Notes under the pieces: generated by a model
What the model was told of the DNA's origin: nothing
Databases searched by the model: none
Seen by the model: only the letters and a program-made list of their open reading frames with translations
Part shown: positions 8,851-18,877 of the stretch, piece by piece
Layout: each line of letters begins with the position of its first letter
Position numbering within the stretch: position 1 is the stretch's first letter
Translations under genes and position numbers: made by a program
NCBI GenBank assembly: GCA_004297625.1
Contig: SCTY01000003.1
Coordinates: forward strand, 536,507 to 600,506
Length of the DNA stretch: 64,000 nt
Reading direction: 5' to 3'
DNA from: Betaproteobacteria bacterium
GTDB lineage: Bacteria > Pseudomonadota > Gammaproteobacteria > Burkholderiales > SG8-39

Positions 8851-9474
8851 TCCTTGGAACGGGTTGGGTCGTCCGGCCAGGCGCTCGAGGCGCAAGATCT
8901 CCTCGTTGGTATGGCGCTCGAAGGGGGCGGGGACGACGCGCCCGGCGCTGATCAGCCGCGCCATGTGGTATTCGGTGGTGACGGCAACGGCTTCCATCAT
9001 CGAACCGGTCGACGCGGACATGAGCTCGGTGGACCCGAAGCAGTTGCAGGCATACGTTTCCTGCGGCGTCGTCTCGACGTAGATTCCGGTCCCGCGGATG
9101 CCGATGGTCACCGTCTCGGCGTAGACCCTGCGGGCAGGACCGCGGCCGAACGTCGCCCCGAGAGCGCCGGTCACGAGCCGAAGCGCCTGGATCACGCTGT
9201 CGCGCACGCCTGCCGGCCGAAGGCGAAGCTCGCTTCCCGGGCGCAGGAAATACGCATCGCCGGCGACGGTGAACCAGATGTGCCCGTCTTTGCCGGTACT
9301 GATCGTTTGGCCGGCGCGGACGGCGGCGTTGCGCGCCATGCGGGCGCCGTTCAGCAGCACTTCACCCGAGAGCTCGTGAACCACGCCCCATTGCGCCGCC
9401 GCAGGCAGCGGCAGCAACGCCCCTGCGCCCAGAGCCGCGCAATCGGCGAGGAATCGTCTTCTATGCGCCGTCAT
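8848..9474 (-). CDS. FecR-domain protein with Tat-like signal
   Basis: A 208-residue exported protein. The N-terminus MTAHRRRFLADCAALGAGAL has an Arg-rich n-region and hydrophobic core resembling a Tat signal, with likely cleavage after LPAAA (about residue 27). The body carries a FecR-like beta domain (about residues 35-130: GEVLLNG, ISTGKDGHIWFTV, TVTIGIRGTGIY). A CNCFG segment near residue 144 is unusual and could bind metal or form a disulfide. The stop is supplied by the RAYT terminal repeat. It is divergent from the zinc-related operon. There is no FecI-type sigma or TonB receptor beside it, so a classical FecR regulatory role is not supported. Confidence 0.75.
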   Translation of the reverse strand: MTAHRRRFLADCAALGAGALLPLPAAAQWGVVHELSGEVLLNGARMARNAAVRAGQTISTGKDGHIWFTVAGDAYFLRPGSELRLRPAGVRDSVIQALRLVTGALGATFGRGPARRVYAETVTIGIRGTGIYVETTPQETYACNCFGSTELMSASTGSMMEAVAVTTEYHMARLISAGRVVPAPFERHTNEEILRLERLAGRPNPFQG

Positions 9475-9503
9475 ATAATCCCGCCCTTCGTTCAGGAGCG
9501 CCC

Positions 9504-10484
<981 letters not shown>

Positions 10485-10489
10485 ATAGA

Positions 10490-10825
10490 ATGCTGCCCGT
10501 GCTAGGGCGTCTGGCACCGGTTTTCCTCGCGTTCGCCCTGCTTGCCGGCTGGCAGGGCGCGCTGCTGCATCCGCTGCAGCATCTTGACGAGCACGGCGCT
10601 TTCGTCCACCTGGCCGATGGCCACGCGGGCGACCAGAAATCGGGCAAGTCGGGCAAGTCGGCGTTGTGCGACGCGCTCGCGGCGCTGGCGGCGTGCGTGG
10701 CCGGTGCGCCGCTTGCCCTTGTTTGCGTCGATTGCAGCCAGCAACCGCTTTCGTCGCATCGCTCGGAGCCGCGTGCGGCCCAACCGCCGCCGTTCCTAGC
10801 GCAAGGCCCCCCCGCGCTCCTCTGA
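10490..10825 (+). CDS. small His-rich membrane protein of unknown family
   Basis: A 111-residue protein I do not recognise with confidence. It has an N-terminal hydrophobic segment (about residues 8-25), a His/Asp-rich stretch (HPLQHLDEHGAFVHLADGH, residues 26-44), a GKSGKS repeat, then a second hydrophobic segment with several cysteines (CDALAAL, AACVAG, VCVDCS). His and Cys clusters next to membrane segments suggest periplasmic metal contact. It lies 5 bases after the COG0523 GTPase and before the outer-membrane barrel, so a zinc role is inferred from context. An alternative ATG at 10469 overlaps the upstream gene. The general layout resembles DUF2946-type small proteins, but I cannot confirm that. 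Confidence 0.6.
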   Translation: MLPVLGRLAPVFLAFALLAGWQGALLHPLQHLDEHGAFVHLADGHAGDQKSGKSGKSALCDALAALAACVAGAPLALVCVDCSQQPLSSHRSEPRAAQPPPFLAQGPPALL

Positions 10826-10836
10826 TGTTTCCGGGC

Positions 10837-10857
10837 GCGCGCCGTCGCACGGCGCGC
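10837..10857 (+). other. intergenic stem-loop before the outer-membrane barrel gene
   Basis: A perfect 8-bp stem (10837-10844 with 10850-10857, GCGCGCCG arms) and 5-base loop, 27 bases before the start of the barrel gene. No T-run follows, so it is more likely an mRNA-processing or stabilising structure than a terminator. Confidence 0.5.
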
Positions 10858-10883
10858 ATCGCGATACTCCAGAGGGAGCTTTC

Positions 10884-12254
10884 ATGGTTCGCAACATGGG
10901 GTGCGCCGTGGCCCTCGCCATGGCGGTATTTCCTGCCTACGCGCAGGATTCCGAGCTCTCGAAGCTGCGCGAGGCGTTGCGCCAGCTTCAGCAGCAGGTC
11001 CAGCAACTCGAAAAACGGCTGCAGGATGCGGAAAAGACCGCAACGCAGGCGGAAAGCACCGCCACCCAGGCGGCGCAGCAGGCCGCGAGCCGTCCGCAAG
11101 CCGAAAACGCCCTGAACCCGGGGATCTCCGCGATCCTGAACGGCGTCTACGCCAACTTGCAGCGCGACCCGAATACCTACCGGATCAACGGCTTCGTGCC
11201 GACGCTGGGCGAGGTCTCGCCGGGCAAGCGCGGCTTGAGCCTCGGGGAGTCGGAGCTCGGCTTCTCGGCGAACATCGATCCGACGTTTCGCGGCACGCTG
11301 ATCGCATCGATATCTCCCGATGACGAAATCGGCGTCGAGGAAGGCTATATCCAGACCCTCGGCCTGTCGAACGGCTTCACCATCAAGGCCGGCCGGTTTT
11401 TCTCGGCGGTCGGCTACCAGAACCAGGTCCACGCGCACGCCCGGGATTTCACCGACGCGCCGCTCGCGATGAAGGCGTTTCTCGGCGGCCAGCTGGGCGA
11501 GGACGGCGTGCAGCTCAAGTGGGTGGCGCCGACCAGCGTCTACTGGGACCTTGGGCTCGAGCTCGGGCAGGGAAGGGCGTTCCCCGCCACGGAACGAAAC
11601 AAGAACGGCATCGGCTCGAGCAACCTCTTCACGCATCTGGGCGGCGACATCGGCGAGAGCACCGCGTGGCAGGCCGGACTTTCCTACCTGCGCACCTCGC
11701 CGCAGGACCGCGCCTACGCCGACGTCGACTCCCTCGGGGCCGGCGTGACGAACAGCTTCACCGGCAGGAGCCGCCTTTGGGTCGTCGACGGGGTCCTGAA
11801 ATGGGCGCCGAACGGCAATCCGAGCTACAACAACTTCAAGCTGCAGGGCGAATACTTCCGGCGCAAGGAGAACGGCGCTCTCACGTACGACACGTTGGCG
11901 GAGTCGCTCGGGACCCTGACCGATACGTATGATTCGCGGCAGTCGGGCTGGTATCTGCAGGGCGTGTATCGGTTCATGCCGCAATGGCGCGTGGGATATC
12001 GCTATGACCAGCTCAATTCCGGCGCCACGACGCTCGGCCTTGTCGATACGGGCGCGCTAACCGCCGCCGACTTCCCGGTCCTCGGCGCCTACAAGCCGAA
12101 GCGGCACACCGTGATGGTGGACTGGAGCCCGAGCGAATTCAGCCGCGTCCGGCTGCAATACGCGCGCGACTATTCCCGCATGGGCGAGCCCGACAACCAG
12201 GTCTTTCTCCAATACATCGTGAGCCTGGGCGCGCACGGCGCGCACAGGTTCTAG
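10884..12254 (+). CDS. outer-membrane beta-barrel protein with N-terminal coiled coil
   Basis: A 456-residue exported protein. It has a signal peptide (cleavage near VFPAYAQ, residues 16-22), a Gln/Glu-rich coiled coil (about residues 25-75, with LRQLQQQVQQLEKRLQDAEK), then alternating polar/hydrophobic barrel strands ending in C-terminal Phe (AHRF), the outer-membrane assembly signature. The coiled coil plus barrel layout resembles trimeric OprP-like porins. It is followed 8 bases later by a zinc-type binding protein, so it may be the outer-membrane entry route for the metal, which is inference. No TonB box or plug domain is seen. Confidence 0.75.
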   Translation: MVRNMGCAVALAMAVFPAYAQDSELSKLREALRQLQQQVQQLEKRLQDAEKTATQAESTATQAAQQAASRPQAENALNPGISAILNGVYANLQRDPNTYRINGFVPTLGEVSPGKRGLSLGESELGFSANIDPTFRGTLIASISPDDEIGVEEGYIQTLGLSNGFTIKAGRFFSAVGYQNQVHAHARDFTDAPLAMKAFLGGQLGEDGVQLKWVAPTSVYWDLGLELGQGRAFPATERNKNGIGSSNLFTHLGGDIGESTAWQAGLSYLRTSPQDRAYADVDSLGAGVTNSFTGRSRLWVVDGVLKWAPNGNPSYNNFKLQGEYFRRKENGALTYDTLAESLGTLTDTYDSRQSGWYLQGVYRFMPQWRVGYRYDQLNSGATTLGLVDTGALTAADFPVLGAYKPKRHTVMVDWSPSEFSRVRLQYARDYSRMGEPDNQVFLQYIVSLGAHGAHRF

Positions 12255-12262
12255 AGGTGACC

Positions 12263-13168
12263 ATGAAATCCATCGTGAAAATCCTGATCGCGCTGGCGAC
12301 CGGCGCGCTCGCGCTGCCGGCGTTGGCCGCCGTGAACGTCTTCGCCTGCGAGCCGGAATGGGCCGCGCTGGCGAAAGAGCTCGGAGGCGAGAAGGTGTCG
12401 GCGGTCTCGGCGACCACGGCATTCCAGGACCCGCACCACATCGAGGCGCGGCCGAGCCTGATCTCGCGCATGCGCACCGCCGATCTCGTGATCTGCTCCG
12501 GCTCGGGGCTGGAAGTCGGCTGGCTGCCCTTGCTGCTCACCCAGAGCGGAAACGACCGCGTCCAGCCGGGCTCGCCGGGATACCTCAAGGCCTCGCAACA
12601 TGTCCTCAAGCTCGAGGTGCCGCGCGTCATCGACCGCTCGATGGGCGACGTGCATCCGGGCGGCAATCCGCACATCCAGACCGACCCGCGCAACATCGCC
12701 AAGGTGGCTGCGGTCGTTGCGGAGCGCCTCGAGCAGATCGACCGCGCTAACGCCGCCACCTACCGCTCGCGCGCGGAGTCGTTCGACAAGCGCTGGCAGG
12801 AAGCGATCCGGCGCTGGGAGCAGCAGGCAGCCCGGCTCAAAGGCATGCCGCTGGTCGAGCACCACAAGGGTTTCAGCTATCTGATCCGCTGGCTCGGCAT
12901 GCGCGAAGTCGGCACGCTGGAGCCGCGCCCCGGGATTCCGCCGACGACCTCGCACCTTGCAGAGCTCGTCGAGCTGATGAAGCGCGATCCGGCGAAGGTC
13001 ATCATCTATAGTTCCTACGACGACCCAAGGGCCGCGGAGTTCCTCTCGGAGCGCACCAGCGTCCCGAAGGTGATGCTGCCGTTTACCGTCGGAGGTTCGG
13101 ACAAGGCGAAAGACCTGTTCGGCTACTTCGACGACCTCGTCGCGCGGCTGCTCGGCCCGCTGCAATGA
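12263..13168 (+). CDS. zinc/manganese-type ABC transporter substrate-binding protein (ZnuA-like)
   Basis: A 301-residue periplasmic cluster A-I metal-binding protein with a signal peptide ending at LPALAA (about residue 23). Likely metal ligands are His58 (DPHHIE), His137 (GNPHIQ), His201 (EHHKGF) and Asp253/254 (YDDP). It lacks the long His-rich loop of E. coli ZnuA; only a short GDVHPGGNPH segment is present. ATG 12263 is preferred over GTG 12257. It overlaps the permease by 4 bases. Metal identity (zinc over manganese) is inferred from the COG0523 neighbour. Confidence 0.88.
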   Translation: MKSIVKILIALATGALALPALAAVNVFACEPEWAALAKELGGEKVSAVSATTAFQDPHHIEARPSLISRMRTADLVICSGSGLEVGWLPLLLTQSGNDRVQPGSPGYLKASQHVLKLEVPRVIDRSMGDVHPGGNPHIQTDPRNIAKVAAVVAERLEQIDRANAATYRSRAESFDKRWQEAIRRWEQQAARLKGMPLVEHHKGFSYLIRWLGMREVGTLEPRPGIPPTTSHLAELVELMKRDPAKVIIYSSYDDPRAAEFLSERTSVPKVMLPFTVGGSDKAKDLFGYFDDLVARLLGPLQ

Positions 13169-13929
13169 AATTCGACGCGGCGACCTTCGGCATCGTGTGG
13201 CCGGCCCTCCTCGCCGGGCTGCTGGTGACCGCGACGCATGTTCCGCTCGGCATCCAGGTGCTCAAGCGCGGCATCGTGTTCATCGACCTCGCGGTCGCGC
13301 AGATCGCGGGGCTCGGCGTGATCGTGGCCGACCGGGTGGGCTTCGAGCCGCAGGGCGCGGCCGTGCAGGTCGCCGCGCTCTGTGCCGCGCTCGGCGGCGC
13401 GCTGCTGCTCAACTGGACCGACAAGCGCTGGCCGGAAGTGCAGGAGGCGGTGATCGGCGTGAGCTTCATCGTGGCGGCGAACGCGGCGATCCTGCTGCTC
13501 GCGAGCAATCCGCATGGCGCCGAGCATCTCAAGGACCTGCTGGTGGGGCAGATTCTCTGGGCCGACACGACGCGGCTCGCGGTCGTCGCCATCGTCTACG
13601 CGGCGATCCTCGTCCTCTGGTTTGGGCCCGGCGAGCGCCTCGGGAGGATCGGCTTCTATCTGCTTTTCGCCTGCGCCGTAACCGCGTCGGTACAGCTCGT
13701 CGGCGTCTACCTCGTGTTCACCACGCTTATCGTGCCGGCGCTCGCCAGCCGGCGCGTCGCGCGCAAACGAATCGCCGCCGCCTACGCGGTCGGAGCGCTA
13801 GGCTACGCCGTCGGGCTGGGCTTGTCGCTCGTCTCCGACTTGCCGCCGGGGCCGCTCATCGTCTGCATCATGACGGCGCTCGGCGCGGTGCTTTTCGCCG
13901 CGAGCCCGCGCGGCCTGCCGACGCCGTAG
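13165..13929 (+). CDS. metal ABC transporter permease, ABC-3 family (ZnuB-like)
   Basis: A 254-residue integral inner-membrane protein with about seven to eight hydrophobic segments. VFIDLAVAQIAGLG (about residues 39-52) is the usual coupling region of ABC-3 permeases, and GVYLVFTTLIVPALASR lies later. It overlaps the binding protein gene (ATGA). No ATP-binding subunit gene follows: after the stop at 13929 comes hslVU, and none precedes it in the operon. The ATPase must be encoded elsewhere or borrowed. Confidence 0.88.
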   Translation: MKFDAATFGIVWPALLAGLLVTATHVPLGIQVLKRGIVFIDLAVAQIAGLGVIVADRVGFEPQGAAVQVAALCAALGGALLLNWTDKRWPEVQEAVIGVSFIVAANAAILLLASNPHGAEHLKDLLVGQILWADTTRLAVVAIVYAAILVLWFGPGERLGRIGFYLLFACAVTASVQLVGVYLVFTTLIVPALASRRVARKRIAAAYAVGALGYAVGLGLSLVSDLPPGPLIVCIMTALGAVLFAASPRGLPTP

Positions 13930-13948
13930 GGTGAAAAGTTGGTGTATG

Positions 13949-13973
13949 GTTGAAGCTGCTTCGTTCGCCCCCA
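13949..13973 (+). promoter_or_regulatory. sigma-32 (RpoH) type promoter of hslVU
   Basis: GTTGAA at 13949-13954, 13-base spacer, CCCCCA at 13968-13973. This fits the heat-shock consensus CTTGAA-N13-CCCCAT at near-ideal spacing, about 33 bases before the hslV ATG at 14007. Confidence 0.7.
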
Positions 13974-14006
13974 CGTACGTCTTTCCAGGGTAATCCTCTA
14001 GCTTTC

Positions 14007-14543
14007 ATGGAATCCTTTCACGGCACCACCATCCTTTCCGTGCGGCGCGACAAGACGGTTGCGCTCGGCGGCGACGGCCAGGTGACGCTCGGCAATGTCG
14101 TCGTCAAAGGAGGCGCGAGGAAAGTCCGGCGCCTCTACCAGGAACGCATCCTCGCCGGCTTTGCCGGCGGCACCGCGGACGCCTTCACGCTTTTCGAGCG
14201 CTTCGAGGCGAAGCTCGACAAGCACCAGGGCAATTTGATGCGCTCGGCGGTCGAGCTCGCCAAGGACTGGCGCACCGACCGGATCCTGCGGCGGCTGGAA
14301 GCGATGCTCGCCGTCGCCGACCGCGAGCGCTCGCTCATCATCACCGGAGCCGGCGACGTGCTGGAGCCCGAGCTCGGCATCGTGGCCATCGGCTCAGGAG
14401 GGCCGTACGCGCAGAGCGCGGCGCGCGCGCTCCTCGAGAACACGACGCTCGGCGCGCGTGACATCGTCGAAAAGGCGCTCGCCATCGCGGCCGACCTCTG
14501 CATCTACACCAATCACCAGCGCACCATAGAGGTCCTGGAATGA
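14007..14543 (+). CDS. hslV: ATP-dependent protease peptidase subunit HslV
   Basis: The proteolytic subunit of the HslUV (ClpQY) heat-shock protease, a 178-residue threonine protease. The N-terminus [14 protein letters not shown] contains the catalytic Thr exposed after processing. [18 protein letters not shown] and [18 protein letters not shown] are family signatures. The ATG at 14007 is chosen because an upstream start at 13950 would put the sigma-32 -10 box inside the gene and add non-conserved residues. The stop overlaps hslU (ATGA). Confidence 0.97.
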   Translation: MESFHGTTILSVRRDKTVALGGDGQVTLGNVVVKGGARKVRRLYQERILAGFAGGTADAFTLFERFEAKLDKHQGNLMRSAVELAKDWRTDRILRRLEAMLAVADRERSLIITGAGDVLEPELGIVAIGSGGPYAQSAARALLENTTLGARDIVEKALAIAADLCIYTNHQRTIEVLE

Positions 14544-15853
14544 GCGGCATGACGCCGCAGGAGATCGTTCATGAGCTCGACAAGTACATCGTCGGGCAGG
14601 GGAGAGCCAAGCGCGCGGTCGCGATCGCGCTTCGCAACCGCTGGCGGCGCCAGCAGGTCGCCGAGCCGCTGCGCCAGGAGATCACGCCGAAGAACATCCT
14701 GATGATCGGGCCGACCGGGGTCGGCAAGACGGAGATCGCGCGCCGCCTGGCGCGTCTCGCCGACGCGCCCTTCATCAAGGTCGAGGCGACCAAATTCACC
14801 GAGGTCGGCTACGTGGGCCGCGATGTCGACACCATCGTGCGCGACCTCGTCGAGATCAGCGTGAAGCAGACGCGCGAGCAGGCGGTGCGCCGCGTGCGCA
14901 GCCGCGCGCAGGACGCGGCCGAGGACCGCATTCTCGACGCCCTGATCCCGAGCGCGCGCGGCGCGGAGGTCGAGGAATCGGCGACGCGCCAGAAGTTCAG
15001 GAAGAAGCTGCGCGAAGGCGAGCTCGACGAAAAGGAAATCGAGATCGAGGTGGCCGCAGCCCAGCCGCAGATGGAAATCCTCGCCCCGCCGGGAATGGAG
15101 GACCTCACCTCGCAGATCCAGGGCATGCTGTCCAACCTGGGAGGCGGCCGGCGAAAGCTCCGGCGCATGAAGATCCGCGAGGCGATGCAGCTCGTCACCG
15201 ACGAGGAAGCCGGGCGGCTGGTGAACGACGACGAGCTGAAGATGCGGGCGGTGGCGAACGCCGAGCAGAACGGCATCGTGTTCCTCGACGAGATCGACAA
15301 GATCACGAGCCGCTCCGAGCTGCAGGGCGCCGACGTGTCGCGCCAGGGCGTGCAGCGCGATCTGCTGCCGCTGGTCGAAGGCACGACGGTGTCGACGCGC
15401 TACGGCATGGTCAAGTCGGACCACATCCTCTTCATCGCCTCGGGGGCTTTCCACCTGGCCAAGCCCTCTGACCTGATCCCCGAGCTTCAGGGCCGCTTCC
15501 CGATCCGCGTCGAGCTCGATTCCCTCTCGGTCGAGGACTTCGAGCGCATCCTCGTGTCCACGGACGCCAGCCAGGTGAAGCAATATCAGGCGCTGCTCGA
15601 GACCGAGGGCGTCGCGCTCGAGTTCCGCCCCGAGGCCATCCGGCGCCTCGCCGAGATCGCCTACCAGGTGAACGAGGCGACCGAGAACATCGGCGCGCGG
15701 CGCCTCTACACCGTGCTCGAGAAGCTGCTGGAAGAGATCTCTTTCGAGGCCGGGAAGCGCGGGCCGGGAGCGGTGACCATCGACGCGGCCTATGTCGACG
15801 CGCGCCTCGCCGAGCTCTCTAAGAACGAGGACCTGGCGCGCTTCGTTCTTTGA
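14540..15853 (+). CDS. hslU: ATP-dependent protease ATPase subunit HslU
   Basis: The AAA+ unfoldase of HslUV, 437 residues. Walker A is GPTGVGKT (about residues 57-64), the pore motif is GYVGRD (about 90-95), Walker B is VFLDEID (about 248-254), and the C-terminal tail DLARFVL docks into HslV. The insertion (I) domain between Walker A and B is present. It overlaps hslV by 4 bases and shares its heat-shock promoter. Its last 35 bases overlap a convergent small Cys-rich gene. Confidence 0.97.
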   Translation: MSGMTPQEIVHELDKYIVGQGRAKRAVAIALRNRWRRQQVAEPLRQEITPKNILMIGPTGVGKTEIARRLARLADAPFIKVEATKFTEVGYVGRDVDTIVRDLVEISVKQTREQAVRRVRSRAQDAAEDRILDALIPSARGAEVEESATRQKFRKKLREGELDEKEIEIEVAAAQPQMEILAPPGMEDLTSQIQGMLSNLGGGRRKLRRMKIREAMQLVTDEEAGRLVNDDELKMRAVANAEQNGIVFLDEIDKITSRSELQGADVSRQGVQRDLLPLVEGTTVSTRYGMVKSDHILFIASGAFHLAKPSDLIPELQGRFPIRVELDSLSVEDFERILVSTDASQVKQYQALLETEGVALEFRPEAIRRLAEIAYQVNEATENIGARRLYTVLEKLLEEISFEAGKRGPGAVTIDAAYVDARLAELSKNEDLARFVL

Positions 15854-16013
15854 GCTCGGCTTCCAGGCAGGCGCGGCACAGGCAGCCGCGCCCCGGAACC
15901 GGGGCGAGCGGCGGCAGACTCTCGCACCAGCATCCCGCATCGTTGCGGCCGCAATGAAACGGCGCGCCGCAGCGCGCGCAGCGGTCGGCCAGCAACTCAG
16001 TCGGATTCGGCAA
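15819..16013 (-). CDS. small cysteine-rich CWC-type protein
   Basis: A 64-residue protein with a Cys-rich pattern like the CWC family: [16 protein letters not shown] and CLCRAC, suggesting a zinc-ribbon fold. The start is uncertain: TTG at 16013 gives 64 residues; an ATG at 16082 would give 87 but bury most of the extra sequence inside the anti-sigma gene. It is last in the sigma/anti-sigma/CWC run and overlaps hslU convergently by 35 bases. Function unknown. Confidence 0.6.
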   Translation of the reverse strand: MPNPTELLADRCARCGAPFHCGRNDAGCWCESLPPLAPVPGRGCLCRACLEAELKERSAPGPRS

Positions 16014-16176
16014 GGCGACGCATCGCTTTACGCAGGAACAGCATCTGCTTCCTGAAATGGCTGCAGCCGTCGCAGATGGCAAGGTGCAGGCGCAGCGCCA
16101 CGCGCTCGGCGAGCCCCAGGCGGCGGTCGAGCCCCTCGGAGACGAGGTGCGAGGCTTCCTTGCAGGAGAGGATCAT
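15997..16176 (-). CDS. zinc-finger anti-sigma factor
   Basis: A 59-residue protein starting MILSCKEASHLVSEG, with the zinc anti-sigma signature HLAICDGC (His-x3-Cys-x2-Cys). It has no membrane segment, so it is a soluble anti-sigma domain of the zf-HC2 type. The ATG overlaps the sigma factor stop (ATGA), the typical sigma/anti-sigma coupling. The conserved zinc cluster suggests redox or metal sensing, but the inducing signal is unknown. Confidence 0.82.
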   Translation of the reverse strand: MILSCKEASHLVSEGLDRRLGLAERVALRLHLAICDGCSHFRKQMLFLRKAMRRLAESD

Positions 16177-16712
16177 TTGGAGAACCAGGTTTCTTGCAGG
16201 CACTCCCGCAGCGCCATGCGCGCGCGGTAAAGAAGTACCCAGCAGTGGGTCGGGGTGATGCCCAATTCCTTACAAATATCGTCAGTCTCGAAGCCGAGGT
16301 GCTCGCGCATCATGAAGGCCCGCGCGCTTTTCTGCGGCAGGCCGGCAAGGCAGCGCTCCAGCGCCGCGAGAAACTGCTTCTGCTGCAGAAGCGAGTCGGG
16401 GTCCTCCCAGCCGCTCGGCGGCTCGCGCCAATGGCCGGTCTGGTCGAACAGGGCGTCGAACTCCCCTTCTTCTTCGGCAAGCGGCGCCTCGCGGGCGACC
16501 CGCCGCAGGGCATCGACGATCTTGTGCTTGAGGATGCCGGTGAGCCAGGTGCGCAGATTCGAGCGCCCGGCAAAGCCCGCCTCGCCCGCGAGCGCCGCGA
16601 GCAGCGTCTCCTGCACCACGTCCTCGGCGGCGTGGCCGTCGCGCAGCTGCAGCCGGGCGTAGCGCAGGAGGTAGGCCCGCTCCCCCTCCACCCGCGAGCG
16701 GAAATCCTTCAT
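16173..16712 (-). CDS. ECF-type RNA polymerase sigma factor
   Basis: A 179-residue ECF sigma factor. Region 2 is present (HAAEDVVQETLLAAL, then TWLTGILKHKIVDALRR), as is region 4 with a helix-turn-helix (FETDDICKELGITPTHCWVLLYRARMALRECL). Between them an acidic linker holds EEEGEFDALFDQTGHW. ATG 16712 is preferred to an upstream TTG at 16721. It is coupled to a zinc-finger anti-sigma gene. It diverges from hsp20, so that intergenic region may carry promoters for both. Confidence 0.88.
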   Translation of the reverse strand: MKDFRSRVEGERAYLLRYARLQLRDGHAAEDVVQETLLAALAGEAGFAGRSNLRTWLTGILKHKIVDALRRVAREAPLAEEEGEFDALFDQTGHWREPPSGWEDPDSLLQQKQFLAALERCLAGLPQKSARAFMMREHLGFETDDICKELGITPTHCWVLLYRARMALRECLQETWFSK

Positions 16713-16734
16713 GGGCGGCAAGTTTAACCGGGGT

Positions 16735-16759
16735 CTTGAAATGCGGGGGTTCGCCCCTA
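16735..16759 (+). promoter_or_regulatory. sigma-32 (RpoH) promoter of hsp20
   Basis: CTTGAA at 16735-16740, exactly 13 bases, then CCCCTA at 16754-16759. The -35 is a perfect match to the heat-shock consensus and the -10 is close. It lies 34 bases before the Hsp20 ATG. Confidence 0.85.
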
Positions 16760-16793
16760 CCTCCGTAGCAACGCCTCAGGAAAGGAGATTCAC

Positions 16794-17225
16794 ATGGCAA
16801 ACGTCACCCGTTTCGACCCGTTCAACGACCTGGTCGACGATTTCTTCAAGGGCTTCCTGGTGCGCCCGCTCGCCGTGGAAGGCGCGCGCGGCGAAACGAT
16901 GCCGCGCATGAAGGTGGATGTCGCCGAGAAAAACGGCGCCTACCTGGTGAGCGCGGAGCTCCCCGGCGTCAAGAAGGAAGACATCCAGATCACCATCGAC
17001 GGCGCGCAGGTCACGCTGGCGGCCGAAGTGAAGCGCGAGAAGGAAGCGTCGCAGGACGAGCGCGTGCTGCACACGGAGCGCGCCTACGGCAAGGTGAGCC
17101 GCAGCTTCTCGCTGCCGCAGGAGATCGACGAGGCCAAGGCGGAAGCGAAGTTCCGCGACGGCGTGCTCGAGCTCACGCTGCCGAAGAAGGCCGCGGCGCA
17201 GCGCAAGCAGATCGCGATCCAGTAA
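16794..17225 (+). CDS. Hsp20/alpha-crystallin small heat-shock protein
   Basis: A 143-residue ATP-independent holdase chaperone. The alpha-crystallin domain spans about residues 37-135, with VDVAEKNGAYLVSAELPGVKKEDI and the C-terminal beta-strand motif DGVLELTLPKK. The N-terminal arm FDPFNDLVDDFF is typical of bacterial class A proteins. AAGGAG precedes the ATG, and a consensus sigma-32 promoter lies at 16735-16759, so it is very likely RpoH-controlled. A strong terminator follows at 17248. Confidence 0.95.
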   Translation: MANVTRFDPFNDLVDDFFKGFLVRPLAVEGARGETMPRMKVDVAEKNGAYLVSAELPGVKKEDIQITIDGAQVTLAAEVKREKEASQDERVLHTERAYGKVSRSFSLPQEIDEAKAEAKFRDGVLELTLPKKAAAQRKQIAIQ

Positions 17226-17247
17226 GCAGGCTTCAGGTCGACTGCAG

Positions 17248-17277
17248 AAAGGGCCGGGCGACCGCCGGCCCTTTTTG
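17248..17277 (+). terminator. Rho-independent terminator after hsp20
   Basis: A perfect 10-bp stem (17248-17257 with 17265-17274, AAAGGGCCGG arm), 7-base loop, ending in a T-run. It separates hsp20 from argB. Confidence 0.9.
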
Positions 17278-17284
17278 TTTGTAG

Positions 17285-18187
<903 letters not shown>

Positions 18188-18189
18188 CC

Positions 18190-18852
18190 GTGCGCATCGC
18201 GGCTCTGGCGCCTTCGCGGCGCGTCTGGATTTTCGACCTCGACAACACGCTGCACGATGCGACGGCGGCGATCTTTCCGTCGATGCACGCGCAGATCAAC
18301 GCTTTCCTGTGCCGCGAGTTCGGCGTCGACGAAGAAGGGGCGAACCGCATGCGGCGCGAGTTCTGGCTGCGCTACGGCACCACGCTGAACGGCCTCATGC
18401 GCCACCACGGCACCGATCCGCGGCGCTTCCTCGCCGAAACGCATATCTTTCCGGAGCTCGCCGACATCGTCGTGCACGAAAACGCGCTCAAGCACGCGCT
18501 TGCGCGCCTGGGCGGCATGAAGCTTCTGTTCTCCAATGCGCCCCGCCACTACGTGGAAGGCGTGCTGCGGGCGATGCGGCTGGCGCGCTACTTCGACCGC
18601 GTCTACGCCATCGAGGACGCGCGCTATCGCGGCAAGCCGGCGCTGCACGGCTTCCACGTGCTGCTGCGCAACCACGACCTCGATCCCCATCGCTGCGCCC
18701 TCGTCGACGACGCGCTGGAAAATCTGCGCACCGCGCATCGCCTTGGAATGTCAACGGTTTGGGTGAGCCGGCGCAAGCGCCGCGTGCCGTTCGTGGACTT
18801 GCGCGTCGGCTCGGTGATCGAGCTGCCGCGCCTAGTCTTCCGCTACGGCTGA
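18190..18852 (+). CDS. HAD-superfamily pyrimidine 5'-nucleotidase
   Basis: A 220-residue haloacid dehalogenase-fold phosphatase. Motif I is FDLDNTLHDA (about residues 18-27), motif II is LLFSNAPRHYVEGVL, and motif IV is CALVDDALENLRTA. The argB/HAD/slmA neighbourhood and sequence match the family annotated as pyrimidine 5'-nucleotidases; the exact nucleotide substrate is not visible. GTG start, 2 bases after the argB stop, so likely co-transcribed with argB. Confidence 0.85.
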   Translation: MRIAALAPSRRVWIFDLDNTLHDATAAIFPSMHAQINAFLCREFGVDEEGANRMRREFWLRYGTTLNGLMRHHGTDPRRFLAETHIFPELADIVVHENALKHALARLGGMKLLFSNAPRHYVEGVLRAMRLARYFDRVYAIEDARYRGKPALHGFHVLLRNHDLDPHRCALVDDALENLRTAHRLGMSTVWVSRRKRRVPFVDLRVGSVIELPRLVFRYG

Positions 18853-18877
18853 GTCTAGAATCCGCCTGCCCCACCTT

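Noticed and set aside
13950..14006. Upstream TTG/ATG-type start for hslV
   Set aside because: Adds non-conserved residues and places the sigma-32 -10 box inside the gene; ATG 14007 matches the family.
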